From NCBI RefSeq assembly GCF_014852005.1, contig NZ_JACVAU010000002.1, positions 310,001-374,000 on the forward strand: 64,000 nucleotides of DNA, in the 5' to 3' direction. This document shows, in pieces, positions 28,436 to 34,925 of the stretch. How positions within the stretch are numbered: position 1 is the first letter of the stretch; every line of letters begins with the position of its first letter. A model generated the notes under the pieces. The model worked only from the letters and a program-made list of their open reading frames with translations. It was not told the origin of the DNA and searched no databases. This DNA is from Pseudoxanthomonas sp. PXM03 (GTDB taxonomy: Bacteria > Pseudomonadota > Gammaproteobacteria > Xanthomonadales > Xanthomonadaceae). Position numbers and translations under genes: made by a program.

Positions 28436-30538
28436 TCAAGCAGGTACGGCTACGGTGTCCGGCGCTGGCCGCTGAGGCCTGATCTCCTGCACGATGCGAC
28501 CCTGCTCCATCATCAGCACGCGGTCGGCACTGGCGATGGTCTCGGGACGGTGGGCGACGATCACCTTGGTCAGGCTCAGGGCCTTGACTGCGTCGTTGAC
28601 CAACCGCTCCTTCACCACGTCGAGATGGCTGGTGGCCTCGTCGAGGAACAGGAGCTTGGGATTGCGGTACAGCGCCCGGGCAAGGATCACGCGCTGCTTC
28701 TGCCCACCCGACAACGAGCTGCCCATGTCGCCAATCAGGCTGTGGTAGCCCATCGGCATGGCCGCGATCTCGTCGTGGACCGCCGCCAGTCTCGCCGCGT
28801 GCTCGATGTGGACCTGATCCATCTCCGGATCGAAGAAGCTGATGTTGTCGGCCACGCTGCCGGCGAACAGCTGGTCGTCCTGCATGACAGCGCCGACGAG
28901 GGTACGGACATTACGCGGGCCGATCTTGTGCAGGTCGTGCCCTCCCACCCGGACGATGCCCTCCGTGGGCGGTAACAGGCCCAGCAGCACCTTGACCAGC
29001 GTGGTCTTGCCGCAACCGGAGGCGCCGACGATCGCCACCGATTCGCCCGTCTCGACCGTGAAGCTACAGTCCTTCAGCACCCACGGCTCACCGTCGCCGT
29101 AGCGGAACGAGAGGTTCTCCACCTCGATCCGGGTACTGGCCGGGGGCAACACCTCAGGCTGGGCGGCCTGCTCCTCCGGCGGCGTCAACACGATGTCGGC
29201 CAAGCGCTCGCCATGCAGACGCAGCATGCGGAACTCGATCCACTTGTCGATCAGGGCTGCCATGCGTCCGGCGAACTGGTCCTTGTAGGCCAGATAGGCG
29301 ATCAGCATGCCGACCGAGAACACGTTCTGCAGCGCAAGCGTGGCGCCAATCCAGATCACCGCGATGCGCTCGATGCCGAACACGAGCTGGCTGGCACTGT
29401 TGAAGCCCAACCCCATCCGGGCCAGCCTGACCTCCTGGTTGACGGTGTCGTGCATCAGGTTGTCGTAGGTACTGCGGCGCTGCGACTCCTCGCCCGCTAC
29501 TTTCAGGCTCTGCATGCCGCGCAATGATTCCAGCAGGTGGGTCTGCTGCTTTGCACCGGCGATCAGCTGCCGCTCGGTGCGGTCGCGGACGGGACGATAA
29601 ACAATGGCCCGGATGCCCAGATACAGGATGACAGCCAACAACGTCACCAAGGCCAGCTTCCAGCTGTAGAACAGCATCAGGCCCAGCGTGACCACGGCCA
29701 TCAGGCCATCGATGATGGCCTCGACGAAGCTGTTGGTCAGCGTGCGCTGGATGGCCTGTACGGACGACATGCGTGAAGTGATGTCGCCAAGATGCCGCTT
29801 CTCGAAGTAGTCCAGTGGGAGCCTGAGCAGATGGGCGAACACGTTACCCATCCATTGCAGCCCCAATCGCGACGACAGGTAGACCACCGACCAGCTACGC
29901 AGCAAGCCGATGCCAATCTGCAGCCCCAGCGCCAAGCCGAAACCTAGCCCAAGTACCGTCAGCAAGTCGCGGTCGGCAGAGACCAGAACCTGGTCCACCA
30001 CCCACTGCATGTAGAACGGCGCCAGCACCACGAACACCTGCAACGCCACGGACAGCAGCAGGATCTGCGCCAAGGCGCGCCACAGGCCGCGTACCGGACC
30101 CGTAAGCTGCCTGGCCGTCACGGTGGGCGCCGCCTTCTGCGGCTTGAACTCGGCCGTTGGCGTCAATTCCAGCGCCACACCCGTGAAATGGTCAGACAAC
30201 TCCTTGAGCGAGAGCTTCCGTTCACCAATAGCCGGGTCCAGAATCGTGACCTTGGACGAACCAACCTTCACCAGCACGACAAAGTGGTTGAAGTCCCAAT
30301 GCAAGATGCAGGGCAGCGCGAGTCTACCTACGTCTTCTATCTCCAGCCGCAACGGACGCGTGGAGAAGCCAATCTGCTGGGCGATGTGGATCAGATGATT
30401 GAGCTTGGCGCCTTTAAGGGAAAGTGGAAAACGATGACGCAGCTCGGCCAAGCCAAAGCGCAGGCGATAGTAGCTAGCCACAATAGCCAAAGAAGCAAGA
30501 CCGCACTCAGCGGCTTCTGACTGAATAACAACCTTCAT
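28436..30538 (-). CDS. C39-peptidase ABC exporter for a double-glycine peptide
   Basis: 700 aa, a complete PCAT-type transporter. The C39 peptidase domain (1-125) holds Gln6, catalytic Cys12 (EAAECGLAS), His85 (DFNHFVVL) and Asp101 (TILDPAIG). The membrane domain covers about 150-430. The nucleotide-binding domain covers about 470-695, with Walker A GASGCGKT 505-512, signature LSGGQ 609-613, Walker B LLFLDE 629-634 and H-loop His663. Such proteins cut a leader after Gly-Gly and export the mature peptide with an HlyD-type adaptor. Every motif looks intact. It is the last gene of the minus-strand bacteriocin-like run and presumably acts on the 64-aa precursor at 31275-31469. Confidence 0.93.
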   Translation of the reverse strand: MKVVIQSEAAECGLASLAIVASYYRLRFGLAELRHRFPLSLKGAKLNHLIHIAQQIGFSTRPLRLEIEDVGRLALPCILHWDFNHFVVLVKVGSSKVTILDPAIGERKLSLKELSDHFTGVALELTPTAEFKPQKAAPTVTARQLTGPVRGLWRALAQILLLSVALQVFVVLAPFYMQWVVDQVLVSADRDLLTVLGLGFGLALGLQIGIGLLRSWSVVYLSSRLGLQWMGNVFAHLLRLPLDYFEKRHLGDITSRMSSVQAIQRTLTNSFVEAIIDGLMAVVTLGLMLFYSWKLALVTLLAVILYLGIRAIVYRPVRDRTERQLIAGAKQQTHLLESLRGMQSLKVAGEESQRRSTYDNLMHDTVNQEVRLARMGLGFNSASQLVFGIERIAVIWIGATLALQNVFSVGMLIAYLAYKDQFAGRMAALIDKWIEFRMLRLHGERLADIVLTPPEEQAAQPEVLPPASTRIEVENLSFRYGDGEPWVLKDCSFTVETGESVAIVGASGCGKTTLVKVLLGLLPPTEGIVRVGGHDLHKIGPRNVRTLVGAVMQDDQLFAGSVADNISFFDPEMDQVHIEHAARLAAVHDEIAAMPMGYHSLIGDMGSSLSGGQKQRVILARALYRNPKLLFLDEATSHLDVVKERLVNDAVKALSLTKVIVAHRPETIASADRVLMMEQGRIVQEIRPQRPAPDTVAVPA

Positions 30539-30547
30539 ACAGCAACC

Positions 30548-30718
30548 TTACTTTCGGCCAGCTAGATACAAATATGAGCCAAAAAAACTCAAGTCAAAGC
30601 CTTTGACGATGTCAAACCGATCCAATACGGGCTTGTAATAATATCGAAATATAAAATGTACTAGAAAGAACAATCCAAAGACTACGAGCAGGAATCCGAC
30701 CGTTATTTCTACCCTGAA
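30548..30718 (-). other. Coding-like stretch in frame beyond the immunity-candidate stop
   Basis: After the TGA at 30719-30721 the same frame stays open for 56 codons to TAA at 30548. The translation has one strong membrane segment (VGFLLVVFGLFFLVHFIF), then the aromatic/basic RYYYKPVLDRFDIVKGF and ends YLYLAGRK. It looks like protein, but there is no ATG or GTG start in frame; the only standard option is an internal TTG with no ribosome site. It could be the severed C-terminus of a longer gene, a small gene with an unusual start, or chance. It ends 9 bp before the exporter start. Confidence 0.4.
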
Positions 30719-31180
30719 TCATATAAACCCTGATAATGCAACGAAACATACCAGAAAGTTATGAAGAGTATGTATTGACGCAGAAATAAGAATAGGCTTT
30801 CGACTGAAAAAATTACCTCCCCAAAACGGGGTGCTAAAAACGACAAACGGCAAGAAAACAAGCAAAGACTGAATCCATGAAAATATTCCGTGAAAAATAG
30901 CAATCAAGAACGCACTCAGAACGCAAGCAGAAACCATACTTCGCACAACTTTTGATAAAGACATCGCCAATAACGACAGCATCAATGTTTCAATAATCGG
31001 CGCAACTACCAATATACCAATGAAATCAATCACACCAACGGGAGCTTCTCGCGCGTAAGCAGAAACGTCGCCAGCTGTTGACCTTATCGCAATAGCCGCC
31101 AACAGGCTTGAAGAGAATGAAATGAAAGCCGCAATAGGCACCCACTTGAATGTCGAGAACAGTCTACTGTAGTAAGCCAT
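30719..31180 (-). CDS. Small multi-spanning membrane protein, candidate immunity protein
   Basis: 153 aa from ATG 31180, chosen because GAGGG sits 7 nt upstream; GTG 31213 and ATG 31198 are in frame but lack such a site. Four to five hydrophobic segments. Residues reminiscent of CPBP/Abi intramembrane-protease proteins are seen in order: PIIETLML (one Glu where the family has EExxxR), AIFHGI, and HTLHN (HxxxN). CPBP proteins often act as immunity proteins beside class II bacteriocins, and the position directly after the precursor gene supports that role. The degenerate motifs make protease activity doubtful. The gene is strongly AT-rich compared with its neighbours. Confidence 0.6.
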   Translation of the reverse strand: MAYYSRLFSTFKWVPIAAFISFSSSLLAAIAIRSTAGDVSAYAREAPVGVIDFIGILVVAPIIETLMLSLLAMSLSKVVRSMVSACVLSAFLIAIFHGIFSWIQSLLVFLPFVVFSTPFWGGNFFSRKPILISASIHTLHNFLVCFVALSGFI

Positions 31181-31226
31181 ATCAACCCTCAACAACATAT
31201 TCTCAGCTTCCACTTTGAATTACATG

Positions 31227-31255
31227 AAAAGCAGGCGACGCAGAACGCCGCCTGC
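31227..31255 (-). terminator. Terminator-like hairpin between precursor and immunity candidate
   Basis: Minus-strand stem of 10 bp: arms 31246-31255 and 31231-31240, pairing GCAGGCGGCG with CGTCGCCTGC (one G-U pair), 5-base loop, followed by TTTT (31230-31227). It begins 19 bp after the precursor stop. Partial termination here would make precursor mRNA exceed mRNA for the membrane protein and exporter. Confidence 0.7.
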
Positions 31256-31274
31256 CACAACTCAGGCTGAAACT

Positions 31275-31469
31275 CTATGCACCATACACGTTTGCTACGA
31301 CAGTAGGCTCACCATTCTGGAATGCTTCCCCTCCGCCCTCTCCGTCATCAGTAACATAGTTATAGGCACCCTTGACACTACTGATAACAGCCTCCGCGAC
31401 GGCGCTCCAGAAAACGGACCTCAGGCCGCCATCGACATCACAGATCTCAGCTGGGTTCAGCTCGCGCAT
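31275..31469 (-). CDS. Double-glycine leader bacteriocin (microcin-type) precursor
   Basis: 64 aa from ATG 31469 with GGAG about 9 nt upstream. The leader MRELNPAEICDVDGG is a textbook double-glycine leader: Leu -12, Glu -8, Ile -7, Val -4, Gly -2, Gly -1. The predicted mature peptide has 49 residues. Its first half is hydrophobic and rich in Ala, Val and Ser (VFWSAVAEAVISSVKGAYNYV), suiting a membrane-active helix. Its second half is acidic and Gly-rich (DDGEGGGEAFQNGE), and it ends VYGA. It has no Cys, so no disulfide or thioether is expected. It lies between the HlyD-type gene and the immunity candidate, with the matching C39 exporter downstream. Antimicrobial activity is inferred; a signalling peptide is the alternative. 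Confidence 0.8.
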   Translation of the reverse strand: MRELNPAEICDVDGGLRSVFWSAVAEAVISSVKGAYNYVTDDGEGGGEAFQNGEPTVVANVYGA

Positions 31470-31574
31470 TTGATTTTCTCCATTTGTATTAAGGCATTCC
31501 CTGCCTCTGGGGCCGAGGCACACTCGGCAATTCTATAAATCTCGCTTCGACACGCACGTTCTGCGGAGTTAGGA

Positions 31575-32840
31575 TCAACGATCACTGATTTTTCCCCTGA
31601 GCGAGTACAAAGGCTCAAACGCCCATTCGGCCAGCCTCCTCCGCTCACCCAGCACATCCGCGTCCACCAACATCCCTGGCTTCAACGCTTCCGGCTTGCC
31701 ATAGGCCTTGATCGCCTGTCGCGCCAGCGAGACCGTCACCCGATAGAACGGCTCGCCCTGCTGCGCATTCCCGACCAACGCACCCAACTCACCGGAGTTC
31801 AACGCGCTGCGACTGATCGCCGCGACGCGCCCCTCCTGATGACCAAACTTCTGATAAGGAAACGCCTGATAGCGCAGCAGCACACGATCGCCTAGCTCGA
31901 TGAAACCAATGGCCCGACTGGGCACCAGCAACTCGGCTTCTAGGCACCCGTCGCCCGGCAACAGCGTCATCAACGGTTGACCGGCCTGCACCGCTTGCCC
32001 CGGTTTGACCACCTGTGTCGCCACCACACCCGTGACCGGCGCCTTGACCACCAGCGCCCCGCTGGCCTGTGTCTGCACACGCTCTTGTTCCAGTTGCGCC
32101 AATTCACGCCTGAACCCCGCCTCGCTCGCCTGCCACTGCGCGGGCAGCTCGCGCACCGTCTGCTGCAGCTGCGCGATCAGACGGCGCGTGCCGATGGCCT
32201 GACGCTGCAAGGCCTGACGCTGCCCTGTGTACTCCAGCACACCGGCTTCCTGCTGCTTGATCTGCAACACGCTGACGTACTGTCCATCCTCCAGCCGGCG
32301 CAACCGCTCCAGCGTTTCGTTGGCGATACGGATCTGATCCTGGCGGGTCGCCACTTCCGCTTCGATCTGTGCCAGTTCACGTTGCGCGACTGCCAGTTGC
32401 TCGCGTGCACCTTGCGCTTGTGCCTGCAGCTGCCACTGCTGCGCCTGCTGCGCAGACACGAGGCCCGCTTGCCGCTGGCCGAACTGCTGTTCCAGCGCGA
32501 CCTGCGTGTCGCCTGATGCCAATGTCGCGCGGGGAACGGTGACCACCACCAGCGCTGTGCCCATCCCAACACGGGCGCCCTCCACCGCATCCAGCCGGGC
32601 CACCACCCCGGTGGCCGGCGCCAGCACCGTGGCGAGGCCCTGCGAAGGCACCAGTTGCCCGGTCACGGTAGAACGGCCCGTGTAGGTGCCTAGCGTGACG
32701 AACAGGACAATGAGGATGGCGGCCACCACCGCTGCAAGCGTCAGCACCCACAACCGGACCGGCTGCGCCAGCGAGATGCCGCCCAGCCAACTGCCGCGCT
32801 TGGCTTCCAAGACTTCAGGGCGGAACAGCGGTTGCGTCAT
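31575..32840 (-). CDS. HlyD-family periplasmic adaptor of the peptide exporter
   Basis: 421 aa. A short cytoplasmic N-terminus and one membrane segment (about 29-51) are followed by a lipoyl-like half (APATGVVARLDAVEGARVGMG), a long Gln/Ala/Leu-rich coiled-coil hairpin (about 115-265), the second lipoyl half (VKAPVTGVVATQVVKPGQAV) and a beta-barrel domain. It bridges the ABC exporter to an outer-membrane channel, TolC-like and not encoded here. The start overlaps the stop of a 41-codon open frame as ATGA. Base composition is close to chromosomal average, unlike the genes just downstream. Confidence 0.9.
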   Translation of the reverse strand: MTQPLFRPEVLEAKRGSWLGGISLAQPVRLWVLTLAAVVAAILIVLFVTLGTYTGRSTVTGQLVPSQGLATVLAPATGVVARLDAVEGARVGMGTALVVVTVPRATLASGDTQVALEQQFGQRQAGLVSAQQAQQWQLQAQAQGAREQLAVAQRELAQIEAEVATRQDQIRIANETLERLRRLEDGQYVSVLQIKQQEAGVLEYTGQRQALQRQAIGTRRLIAQLQQTVRELPAQWQASEAGFRRELAQLEQERVQTQASGALVVKAPVTGVVATQVVKPGQAVQAGQPLMTLLPGDGCLEAELLVPSRAIGFIELGDRVLLRYQAFPYQKFGHQEGRVAAISRSALNSGELGALVGNAQQGEPFYRVTVSLARQAIKAYGKPEALKPGMLVDADVLGERRRLAEWAFEPLYSLRGKISDR

Positions 32841-32962
32841 TGCGGTCTTGCGTCCTTGAGTACGAAAGGCGTCGACCCCCTCTGGAGCCAGAGCGCGTGG
32901 GCGATACCCTTGCGCCAGCCTTCGTCGTCATCCTCTAGCAGCCGCGACGCCGCGAGCAACAC
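32837..32962 (-). CDS. Possible 41-aa leader gene coupled to the HlyD-type gene
   Basis: An open frame from GTG 32962 ends in a TGA overlapping the hlyD ATG (ATGA). The peptide VLLAASRLLEDDDEGWRKGI... is soluble and mixed-charge. No ribosome site is visible ahead of the GTG, and no homologue is recognised. The overlap and gap-filling position make it plausible, but it could be a remnant of a longer gene. First in the bacteriocin-like operon if real. Confidence 0.3.
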   Translation of the reverse strand: MLLAASRLLEDDDEGWRKGIAHALWLQRGSTPFVLKDARPQ

Positions 32963-32978
32963 GCGCTTCAGCGCCGCG

Positions 32979-32995
32979 CGTCAGTCCTGCTGACA
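32979..32995. promoter_or_regulatory. Operator candidate 1 of the bacteriocin locus
   Basis: CGTCAG-N5-CTGACA, 17 bp with one mismatch to the perfect palindrome at 33064-33080. It lies 139 bp upstream of the HlyD-type gene and 17 bp upstream of the small coupled frame, on the operon side of the divergent region. Confidence 0.45.
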
Positions 32996-33039
32996 GTCAC
33001 ATTTAGTCGACCCTTTCGCATCAATCGCTTGCACATTCA

Positions 33040-33056
33040 CGTCAGTCAGGCTGTAC
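33040..33056. promoter_or_regulatory. Operator candidate 2 of the bacteriocin locus
   Basis: CGTCAG-N5-CTGTAC: the left half is identical to the other two copies and the right half is degenerate. Its centre is 24 bp from that of copy 3, a little over two helical turns, which would suit cooperative binding. Confidence 0.4.
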
Positions 33057-33059
33057 AAG

Positions 33060-33088
33060 TTGACGTCAGTGTCGCTGACGCAAAAAAT
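33060..33088 (+). promoter_or_regulatory. Promoter of the XRE regulator with an embedded palindromic operator
   Basis: A sigma-70-like promoter: TTGACG at 33060-33065, a 17-bp spacer, AAAAAT at 33083-33088. The perfect palindrome CGTCAG-TGTCG-CTGACG (33064-33080) fills the spacer. A repressor bound there would block the promoter, so autorepression by the XRE protein encoded 68 bp downstream is a reasonable inference. Confidence 0.55.
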
Positions 33089-33155
33089 GTTAATTGCGTC
33101 CCGGAATCAGGCGGGCTAGCGTGGAGACCCCACGGCGGAACGAGCAACACGACAC

Positions 33156-33542
33156 ATGAAGCTGTCCATGCGCATCCGGATAGCGCGCCAGCGCGCCAGG
33201 CTGTCCCAGGAGGCCCTAGCCTTGAACCTTGGGGTCACCCGCAGTGCGGTGGCCAACTGGGAAGGCGCGGACGGCGTTTTGCCTGCCACCTCGCGACTGG
33301 CCCACATCGCCCAGCTGACCAACGTCAGCTTCGAATGGCTGGCCACCGGCCGCGGCCCTCTCGATCATGGCGGCAACGACGACACCCCTGCTGTCGAGGG
33401 CGAGATGGTCCTCCATGACGAGTACGAGCGGCGTCTGTTGGCCGCGTTCCGGCGCATGACGGAACATGCCCGGCTGGAAGTCGTGCTGCATTGCGAAGCC
33501 ATGACACCACGCGCCGCGCGCCATGGCGCTCGACCGCGTTGA
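33156..33542 (+). CDS. XRE-family transcriptional regulator of the bacteriocin locus
   Basis: 128 aa. The N-terminal helix-turn-helix (about 5-62) reads RIRIARQRARLSQEALALNLGVTRSAVANWE, a Cro/CI-type motif. The C-terminal half is short and mostly helical with no known sensor domain. It is divergent from the HlyD-exporter run, with three similar palindromes between. Control of the bacteriocin operon and of itself is inferred from that layout. Confidence 0.8.
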   Translation: MKLSMRIRIARQRARLSQEALALNLGVTRSAVANWEGADGVLPATSRLAHIAQLTNVSFEWLATGRGPLDHGGNDDTPAVEGEMVLHDEYERRLLAAFRRMTEHARLEVVLHCEAMTPRAARHGARPR

Positions 33543-33623
33543 TCGCGACGCGAGGCGACGGTTTCCGGGCGCCGCATTCGCACGGTATCGGTACGCCGGC
33601 TGAGCCGAGGGCACGCATCAGCC

Positions 33624-33650
33624 TCAGAACGGCTTGGCCAGCAACGCGCC
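33624..33650 (-). repeat. Duplicated 3' tail of the adjacent hemJ-like gene
   Basis: Bases from 33624 repeat the last codons and stop of the hemJ-like gene at 33723. The 12-mer TCAGAACGGCTT is identical, and 19 of the first 22 bases match overall. On the minus strand the remnant reads ALLAKPF then stop, against VLAKPF then stop in the intact gene. The copies are 99 bp apart. A scar of insertion or unequal recombination at the gene end is a likely cause. Confidence 0.5.
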
Positions 33651-33656
33651 TCGACC

Positions 33657-33682
33657 AAAAAAAGCGCCGCGATAGCGCGCGC
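33657..33682 (-). terminator. Intrinsic terminator after the hemJ-like gene
   Basis: On the minus strand GCGCGCG-CTAT-CGCGGCGC forms a 7-bp stem with one bulged G, followed by seven T (33663-33657). It lies 41 bp past the stop. Confidence 0.7.
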
Positions 33683-33722
33683 GTCGCAACGCGCCGGGAT
33701 CCCCCGTGCTAACGGATCGAAT

Positions 33723-34139
33723 TCAGAACGGCTTCGCCAACACCAGCCACACCACCACGATCAGTCCAAGCAGCGGCAGTTCGTTGAACCACCGCAGCGC
33801 GGTGGGCGAAGGCAGCGACTTGCCCTTTGCAGCACCCTTCAGCCAGCGGCCGGTGACGATGAAGTGCACCAGCATCAGCGCCACCAGCGTGAGCTTGGCG
33901 TGCAGCCAGCCGCCGCTGATGCCGAAATGGAACCACAACACGCCACCCAGGATCACCGCGATGCCGAACATGCTGTGGCCGAAGCCATACAGCCGGCGCC
34001 CCATCAGCACCAGGCGCGCCTGCACGTCGGCCTGCCCCATGGTCTCGGCCAGGTTGACCAGGATGCGCGGCAGGTAGAACACCGTTGCCATCCAGGCGAT
34101 GACGAAGACGAGATGGAAGGTCTTGACCCACAGGTACAT
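33723..34139 (-). CDS. hemJ: HemJ/CopD-family membrane protein (protoporphyrinogen oxidase-like)
   Basis: 138 aa from ATG 34139; the frame is open further up but the family begins MYLWVKTFHLVFVIAWM. Four membrane segments. The conserved His9, the FYLPRILV motif and RRLYGFGHSMFGIAVILGG fit HemJ, the oxygen-independent protoporphyrinogen IX oxidase of many proteobacteria lacking HemG/HemY. The related CopD annotation is possible but the length favours HemJ. Divergent from the methyltransferase gene, 98 bp away. Confidence 0.75.
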   Translation of the reverse strand: MYLWVKTFHLVFVIAWMATVFYLPRILVNLAETMGQADVQARLVLMGRRLYGFGHSMFGIAVILGGVLWFHFGISGGWLHAKLTLVALMLVHFIVTGRWLKGAAKGKSLPSPTALRWFNELPLLGLIVVVWLVLAKPF

Positions 34140-34237
34140 GCGGCTGGCTCCGTCTGGCTGCGCGGGATGGCGTGCGGCGCATAGGATAACGCGCTGCATC
34201 GCGTAAGCTTCCCGCCTTTCCGCACCCGGGCACACGC

Positions 34238-34846
34238 ATGATCAAGCAGTACGACGCCGACTACTTCAAGCGCTGGTATCGCGACGGCGATATCGGCGGC
34301 GCGCCGCGGCTGGCGCGCAAGGTGGCGATGGCAGTGGCGGTGGCCGAGTACCACCTGGAACGGCCGATCCGCACCGTGCTGGACATCGGGTGCGGCGAAG
34401 GCGCGTGGCGCGCGCCGTTGCTCAAGCTGCGGCCGAAGTTGCAGTACCTCGGTTTCGACAGCAGTGAGTATGCGATCTGGCGCTTCGGGCGCACCCGCAA
34501 CCTGCATTACGCGCGTTTCGAGGACTTCCAGTACCTGCGCCCCTGCGAGCCGGTCGACCTGCTGGTGTGCTCGGATGTGCTGCATTACGTGCCGACCCGC
34601 GAACTGAAGCGTGGACTGCCGGGGCTGGCGGAACTGTGCGGCGGTGTCGCCTTCCTTGAAACCTTCGCGAAGGAGGACGAATTCGAAGGCGACCACGAGG
34701 GATTCCAGCCACGCAGGGCAGCGTGGTACCGGGAAGCGTTCAATGGACTGGGCTTCCAGTCGATCGGCAACCACTGCTGGCTGGGCCCGGGCCTGGCGGG
34801 CGACGTCGCGGTGCTGGAGGCTGCGGATTTCCGGCCGATAACCTGA
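34238..34846 (+). CDS. Class I SAM-dependent methyltransferase
   Basis: 202 aa. SAM-binding motif I is VLDIGCGEGAWRAPL, with the acidic FDSSEY end of strand 2 and LLVCSDVLHYVP as motif post-I. The N-terminus YDADYFKRWYRD is typical of small-molecule methyltransferases of the UbiE/Methyltransf_11 type. The substrate is unknown. It precedes the PHA depolymerase gene by 79 bp on the same strand. Confidence 0.8.
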   Translation: MIKQYDADYFKRWYRDGDIGGAPRLARKVAMAVAVAEYHLERPIRTVLDIGCGEGAWRAPLLKLRPKLQYLGFDSSEYAIWRFGRTRNLHYARFEDFQYLRPCEPVDLLVCSDVLHYVPTRELKRGLPGLAELCGGVAFLETFAKEDEFEGDHEGFQPRRAAWYREAFNGLGFQSIGNHCWLGPGLAGDVAVLEAADFRPIT

Positions 34847-34925
34847 ACACGCATGCGCGGCGGTACCGGCTTTGCGGTATGCTGCGGCGCAGCACCGTGC
34901 ACCAAAAGCGGGATTCCGGACAGCC

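Noticed and set aside
31215..31538. 107-codon plus-strand frame across the precursor gene
   Set aside because: Antisense to the precursor; no ribosome site and no protein-like pattern. The minus-strand precursor has leader motif, ribosome site and context.
31457..31657. 66-codon minus-strand frame overlapping the end of the HlyD-type gene, with VSGGG near its start
   Set aside because: Considered as a second double-glycine precursor, but the GG is too close to the start, the other leader positions do not fit, and it overlaps two better genes.
33664..33682. GC-rich alternating purine/pyrimidine run (Z-DNA-like)
   Set aside because: Explained better as the stem of the terminator after the hemJ-like gene, with its seven-base T tract.
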